Source: Afipia sp. (GTDB taxonomy: Bacteria; Pseudomonadota; Alphaproteobacteria; Rhizobiales; Xanthobacteraceae). From it: 7,363 bases of DNA. A program made the translations under genes and the position numbers. Of the stretch, positions 4,345 through 7,363 are shown one piece after another. The stretch's first letter is position 1; each line of letters starts with the position of its first letter. Below the pieces are notes generated by a model. The model ran no database searches, was not told the origin of the DNA, and worked only from the letters and a program-made list of their open reading frames with translations. The DNA is taken from NCBI GenBank assembly GCA_020056155.1, contig JAGVII010000646.1, positions 1-7,363 on the forward strand, written 5' to 3'.

Positions 4345-6036
4345 ATGTCAATCGCCAGCTTCGGCCGCAATACGTCAAAACTCAAGGCGCTCATCGGGAT
4401 TCGCGCGCGCCTCGTGATTCTGGCGTTGATTCTGGTCGTTCCGCTGATGCTGGACCGCGTGCGGGTGCTCGAAGACACGCGCTCCCGGCAGGTCGCGCAG
4501 GCGGCAAACGAGCTGTCGGAACTGGCGAAACATACCGCCGACGCACAGCGTGAAATCATTTCGACGGTCCAGGCCGTCGTGAAATCCTCGGCCTACATTT
4601 ATGCCGCAGCGTCGCATCAGGGCCGCGGCTGCGCGGTGATGCGCGCGAGTCTTCGTGTCGATCTGCCCTGGATCAGAAACCTGTCGATCATCGGCCCCGA
4701 GGGCAAGATCGATTGCTCGACAACGGCGAGCATTGTCGGATTCGATCTCAGCGATCGCGACTATGTCCGCAAGGCGCGGGAGTTTCATGAGTTCGTCCTC
4801 AGCGACTACATTCCGAGCCGCATCACCACGCTTCCGACACTGATCGCGGCCTATCCCGTCTCCGCCGTCGATGGCGGACAAGAGTCCGTGGTGATCGCGG
4901 CAATCGATCTGAAATGGATGTCGCAGCTTCTGGCCAACCGCGGCGGCCGCTCCGGCGTGTCGGTGGTTCTTATCGACGGAATGGGAACGATTCTGGCCTC
5001 TCCGCCGGAAAGCGCGAACCTGATCGGGCAAAAACTCAAGGACACCTCGCTGCTCGAAGCGGTCACCTTGCGCGAAATCAATCTCGACCGTGAGTATGGA
5101 TCGATCTCGTTCCAATCCGCTGACGGCGAGCAAAAGGCCGTGTCCTTCGCGCGCGTCACCGGCACACGCGCCCGCATGATCGTCAGCATCAACCAGTCCG
5201 TCATGCTGGGCGACATCAATCGCGAGATTGTCAACGCCTACATCCAGCTCGGATTTGTCGGGCTTATCACACTGCTCGGCGCATGGTTTGCCGGCGAGCG
5301 GCTCATCATGCGGCCCGTCCGCATGATGACCGATATGGCCAACCGGCTGGGCCGCGGTGAACTGTCGGCGCGAGCCTCGCATGCCACGCTGCCGCCGGAA
5401 TTCGTGCCGCTCGCGAAAGCGTTCGATGCGATGGCGTCGCAACTGTCCGAGCGCGAACGCGAGATGGCCGCGGCCAACGACCGGCTGACCGTCATCGCGT
5501 CGCATGACCTGGTATCGGGTCTGGCCAACCGCCGCGGCTTCCAGAGCCGGCTCGAATTCGAATGGATGAAAGCGCTGCAGTCCGACGGCCGGCTTTCGGT
5601 GCTGATGATCGACGTCGATCACTTCAAATTATTCAACGACACCTACGGCCACCCGGAAGGCGACGCGTGCCTCAAGCGGATCGGCGAGGTACTCGCGGCG
5701 ATCGCCAATTCATGCGGCGGCTTCGCGGCCCGTTACGGCGGCGAGGAATTCTGCCTGCTGCTGCCCAACAGCGATCCCGGGCATGCCGTGCGGGTGGGCG
5801 AACAGGTTCGCGCGACAGTGGAAGGTCTGGCGATTCCGCACCTCACCAGCCCCGGCCAGACCGTGACCATCAGCGTCGGCGTCGCGACGATCGCCCCGGG
5901 CGAGTCCCAGCCGCAGGATGATCTGATCGAGGCCGCGGACGCCGCGCTGTATGCGGCCAAACGCCGGGGCAGGAACGCAGTGGCCGAACACGGCCTGATC
6001 CGGCCCGCCGATCAGCAGGTTTCGCTGGCCGGCTAG
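4345..6036 (+). CDS. Membrane-bound diguanylate cyclase: dCACHE-like sensor, HAMP, GGDEF
   Basis: A 563-residue protein predicted to make cyclic di-GMP from two GTP in response to an outside signal. Order of parts: short cytoplasmic N-terminus; membrane segment 1 (about 23-36, LVILALILVVPLML); periplasmic sensor (about 40-290) of dCACHE type, with SIIGPEGKIDC and FDLSDRDYVRKAREF matching the family style; membrane segment 2 (about 299-317); HAMP linker (about 318-372) ending in a coiled coil (SEREREMAAANDRL); GGDEF domain (about 388-547). The active-site loop is GGEEF (465-469), with metal/substrate residues D423 (MIDVDHF), N431 and D440, and DLVSGLANRR in place of the usual DxLTGLxNRR. Thus catalysis should be intact. 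The RxxD product-inhibition site expected at 456-459 reads SCGG and is absent. Cysteines C96 and C124 in the sensor could form a disulfide. The ATG at 4345 is preferred because AAGGGA (4333-4338) lies 6 bases upstream; a TTG at 4321 has no such support. The input signal cannot be inferred. Confidence 0.92.
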   Translation: MSIASFGRNTSKLKALIGIRARLVILALILVVPLMLDRVRVLEDTRSRQVAQAANELSELAKHTADAQREIISTVQAVVKSSAYIYAAASHQGRGCAVMRASLRVDLPWIRNLSIIGPEGKIDCSTTASIVGFDLSDRDYVRKAREFHEFVLSDYIPSRITTLPTLIAAYPVSAVDGGQESVVIAAIDLKWMSQLLANRGGRSGVSVVLIDGMGTILASPPESANLIGQKLKDTSLLEAVTLREINLDREYGSISFQSADGEQKAVSFARVTGTRARMIVSINQSVMLGDINREIVNAYIQLGFVGLITLLGAWFAGERLIMRPVRMMTDMANRLGRGELSARASHATLPPEFVPLAKAFDAMASQLSEREREMAAANDRLTVIASHDLVSGLANRRGFQSRLEFEWMKALQSDGRLSVLMIDVDHFKLFNDTYGHPEGDACLKRIGEVLAAIANSCGGFAARYGGEEFCLLLPNSDPGHAVRVGEQVRATVEGLAIPHLTSPGQTVTISVGVATIAPGESQPQDDLIEAADAALYAAKRRGRNAVAEHGLIRPADQQVSLAG

Positions 6037-6066
6037 GCCGAACAGAGCCTATTTGCGCCTAAAGCG

Positions 6067-6096
6067 TTGACCCGTCGCGGTCTTTTGTGGCTAGTC
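6067..6096 (+). promoter_or_regulatory. Candidate promoter for leuS
   Basis: TTGACC (6067-6072) and CTAGTC (6091-6096) are 18 bases apart in the 97-base gap between the diguanylate cyclase stop and the leuS start. The -35 is close to consensus and the -10 is weak. It would give leuS its own transcript with a leader of roughly 30 bases. Confidence 0.42.
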
Positions 6097-6123
6097 TGCC
6101 GCCTCATTATCCCTTTGGCAGAC
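6094..6123. repeat. Inverted repeat GTCTGCC-N16-GGCAGAC just upstream of leuS
   Basis: GTCTGCC (6094-6100) and GGCAGAC (6117-6123) are perfect 7-base inverted copies around 16 bases, ending 10 bases before the leuS ATG. The left arm overlaps the candidate -10 box and the right arm lies near where the ribosome binds, where no strong Shine-Dalgarno is visible. It could be an operator or, if transcription starts further upstream, a leader hairpin. Confidence 0.4.
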
Positions 6124-6133
6124 GACCGATCCG

Positions 6134-7315
6134 ATGACGACCGAACGCTATAACGCCCGCGAATCCGAACCGCGGTGGCAGAAGCTCTGGGATGAGCGTG
6201 CCATCTTCGCGACGCGCAACGACGACCCCAGGCCGAAATATTACGTGCTCGAGATGTTCCCCTATCCGTCGGGGCGCATCCATATGGGTCACGTCCGCAA
6301 CTACACCATGGGTGACGTGGTCGCGCGCTACATGCGCGCCAAGGGTTTCAACGTGCTGCATCCGATGGGCTGGGACGCCTTTGGCCTGCCCGCGGAGAAC
6401 GCCGCGATCGAACGCAAGGTCGCGCCGAAGGCGTGGACCTACGACAACATCGCCGCGATGAAAAAACAGCTCCAGACCATGGGTCTGTCGCTCGACTGGT
6501 CGCGCGAATTCGCGACCTGCGATCCGAGCTACTACAAGCATCAGCAAAAGATGTTTCTGGATTTCATGAAGGCCGGCCTGGCCGAACGCGAGAAGCGCAA
6601 GATCAACTGGGACCCGGTCGATATGACCGTGCTCGCCAACGAGCAGGTGATCGACGGGCGCGGCTGGCGCTCCGGTGCCGTGGTCGAACAGCGCGAAATG
6701 AACCAGTGGGTCTTCAAGATCACGAAGTATTCGCAGGAACTGCTGGACGCGCTGGATACGCTCGATCGCTGGCCCGACAAGGTGCGGCTGATGCAGCGCA
6801 ACTGGATCGGCCGGTCCGAGGGCATGCTGATTCGCTTTGCGCTCGATTCCGCAAGCGCACCGAACGGCGAAAGCGAGCTCAAGGTTTTCACGACGCGGCC
6901 CGATACGCTGTTCGGCGCCAAGTTCATGGCGATCGCGGCAGACCATCCGCTGGCGCAGGCCGCGGCTTTGAAGAATCCGAAACTCGCCGCGTTCATCGCC
7001 GAGACGAAGCGCCTCGGCACGGCGCAGGAAATCATCGATACTGCCGAGAAGCAGGGCTTCGACACCGGCATCAAGGCGATCCATCCGTTCGATCCGGACT
7101 GGAAGATTCCGGTTTACGTCGCCAACTTCGTGCTGATGGAATACGGCACCGGCGCGATTTTCGGCTGCCCCGCGCACGACCAGCGCGATCTCGACTTCGT
7201 CAACAAATACAATCTCGGCAACACGCCCGTCGTGTGTCCCGAAGGCCAGGATCCGAAGAGCTATTACACCAACGATTACCTGCCGGCGGATGGCGAGCTG
7301 CGCGCCTGCAAATAG
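6134..7315 (+). CDS. leuS: Leucyl-tRNA synthetase, truncated inside the CP1 editing domain
   Basis: Class I leucyl-tRNA synthetase, which charges tRNA-Leu with leucine in the cytoplasm. The first part is textbook bacterial Leu[19 protein letters not shown], the signature [20 protein letters not shown] with the ATP-binding HMGH (50-53), [36 protein letters not shown] and [15 protein letters not shown] sequence (here [11 protein letters not shown]). The CP1 editing domain then begins, with the Thr-rich TTRPDTLFG motif (253-261) and [15 protein letters not shown] (338-352), whose D349 corresponds to the aspartate that anchors the mischarged amino acid. After [11 protein letters not shown] (about residue 376) relatives continue with a T/DAYDGDG...NSRFLDG stretch; here the sequence instead reads [17 protein letters not shown] and stops with TAG at 7313-7315. 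Normal length is about 870 residues; this is 393. The rest of CP1, the second half of the catalytic fold with KMSKS, and the anticodon-binding domain are all missing, so the product cannot charge tRNA alone. ATG 6134 matches the usual N-terminus. Confidence 0.9.
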   Translation: MTTERYNARESEPRWQKLWDERAIFATRNDDPRPKYYVLEMFPYPSGRIHMGHVRNYTMGDVVARYMRAKGFNVLHPMGWDAFGLPAENAAIERKVAPKAWTYDNIAAMKKQLQTMGLSLDWSREFATCDPSYYKHQQKMFLDFMKAGLAEREKRKINWDPVDMTVLANEQVIDGRGWRSGAVVEQREMNQWVFKITKYSQELLDALDTLDRWPDKVRLMQRNWIGRSEGMLIRFALDSASAPNGESELKVFTTRPDTLFGAKFMAIAADHPLAQAAALKNPKLAAFIAETKRLGTAQEIIDTAEKQGFDTGIKAIHPFDPDWKIPVYVANFVLMEYGTGAIFGCPAHDQRDLDFVNKYNLGNTPVVCPEGQDPKSYYTNDYLPADGELRACK

Positions 7316-7363
7316 GCGAACAGCTCAGGCTCACCGCATCGGAATCGGGACGACAGCTCATGA
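7262..7363. other. Non-leuS tail after an apparent junction, with a hairpin over the stop codon
   Basis: From about 7262 to the window end none of the three forward frames gives the expected LeuS continuation, so a simple single-base frameshift does not explain the loss. The tail contains a hairpin: GAGCTG (7295-7300) with CAGCTC (7321-7326), then CGCCT (7303-7307) with AGGCG (7314-7318), a 2x2 internal loop and a six-base apical loop, spanning the TAG. The word ACAGCTCA occurs at 7320-7327 and again at 7353-7360. I do not recognise the sequence. It could be the edge of an inserted element, a rearranged segment or a misjoined contig end. Confidence 0.5.

Noticed and set aside
4375..5622. 415-codon open frame antisense to the diguanylate cyclase
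   Set aside because: The plus-strand protein has ordered CACHE, HAMP and GGDEF parts; the antisense product is His/Arg/Asp-rich with no recognisable domain.
6107..7177. 356-codon open frame antisense to leuS
   Set aside because: It lies entirely opposite well-conserved LeuS coding sequence, resembles no family and reflects the codon bias of GC-rich DNA.
7313..7363. Stop-codon read-through or recoding of leuS: TAG at 7313 and an in-frame TGA as the last three bases
   Set aside because: Read-through would add only 15 residues unrelated to LeuS, and similarity is already lost before the TAG, so recoding would not restore the enzyme.
1..7363. CRISPR array, tRNA/rRNA, integrase, toxin-antitoxin or phage-defence genes
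   Set aside because: No regularly spaced repeats, cloverleaf or recognisable protein of these types was found in either strand.

Overview
The window is a GC-rich, densely packed chromosomal segment. It looks like an alphaproteobacterium of the Bradyrhizobium/Nitrobacter/Rhodopseudomonas/Afipia group (Nitrobacteraceae). The basis is the protein families and their wording (LolA-like carrier followed by exonuclease III, a CenR-type regulator followed by a small cyclic-nucleotide-binding protein, a YkuD-type L,D-transpeptidase, a dCACHE-GGDEF protein next to leuS), the codon use, and an intergenic palindromic repeat of a kind common in that group. This is housekeeping and envelope chromosome. No integrase, transposase, CRISPR array, phage gene, rRNA or tRNA was seen, and no gene-free stretch exceeds about 150 bases.

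Layout from left to right. (1) 1-615, plus strand: C-terminal part of a LolA-family outer-membrane lipoprotein carrier, cut by the window edge. (2) 694-1509, plus: exonuclease III / AP endonuclease, with a hairpin in the gap before it. (3) 1520-1960, minus: small cyclic-nucleotide-binding-domain protein, tail to tail with xth only 10 bases away. (4) 1994-2680, minus: OmpR/PhoB-type response regulator resembling CenR (OtpR of Brucella), 33 bases upstream of the CNB gene and probably in one operon with it. (5) 2826-3395, plus: YkuD-family L,D-transpeptidase, divergent from the regulator across 145 bases holding candidate promoters for both. (6) 3411-3527: REP/BIME-like palindromic repeat between convergent genes. 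(7) 3548-4237, minus: YggS/PLPBP, the pyridoxal-phosphate homeostasis protein. (8) 4345-6036, plus: membrane-anchored dCACHE-HAMP-GGDEF diguanylate cyclase with intact GGEEF but no RxxD inhibitory site. (9) 6134-7315, plus: leucyl-tRNA synthetase that reads normally for about 376 residues and then stops after 393.

Functionally the left half has an envelope theme: lipoprotein transport (LolA), an envelope-type response regulator (CenR-like) and a peptidoglycan cross-linking enzyme (L,D-transpeptidase) divergent from it. Two second-messenger elements are present (a CNB-domain protein in the regulator operon and a c-di-GMP synthase), but nothing in the sequence links them directly. The regulator has no sensor kinase beside it here.

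The oddest part is the right end. leuS encodes the HIGH motif and most of the CP1 editing domain, then from about position 7262 the sequence stops resembling leuS, reaches TAG, and forms a hairpin across that stop. The KMSKS half of the enzyme is absent. This is a rearrangement, mobile-element junction, degraded copy or assembly junction. The window ends 48 bases after the stop, so it cannot be resolved here. I found no convincing undescribed multi-gene system.
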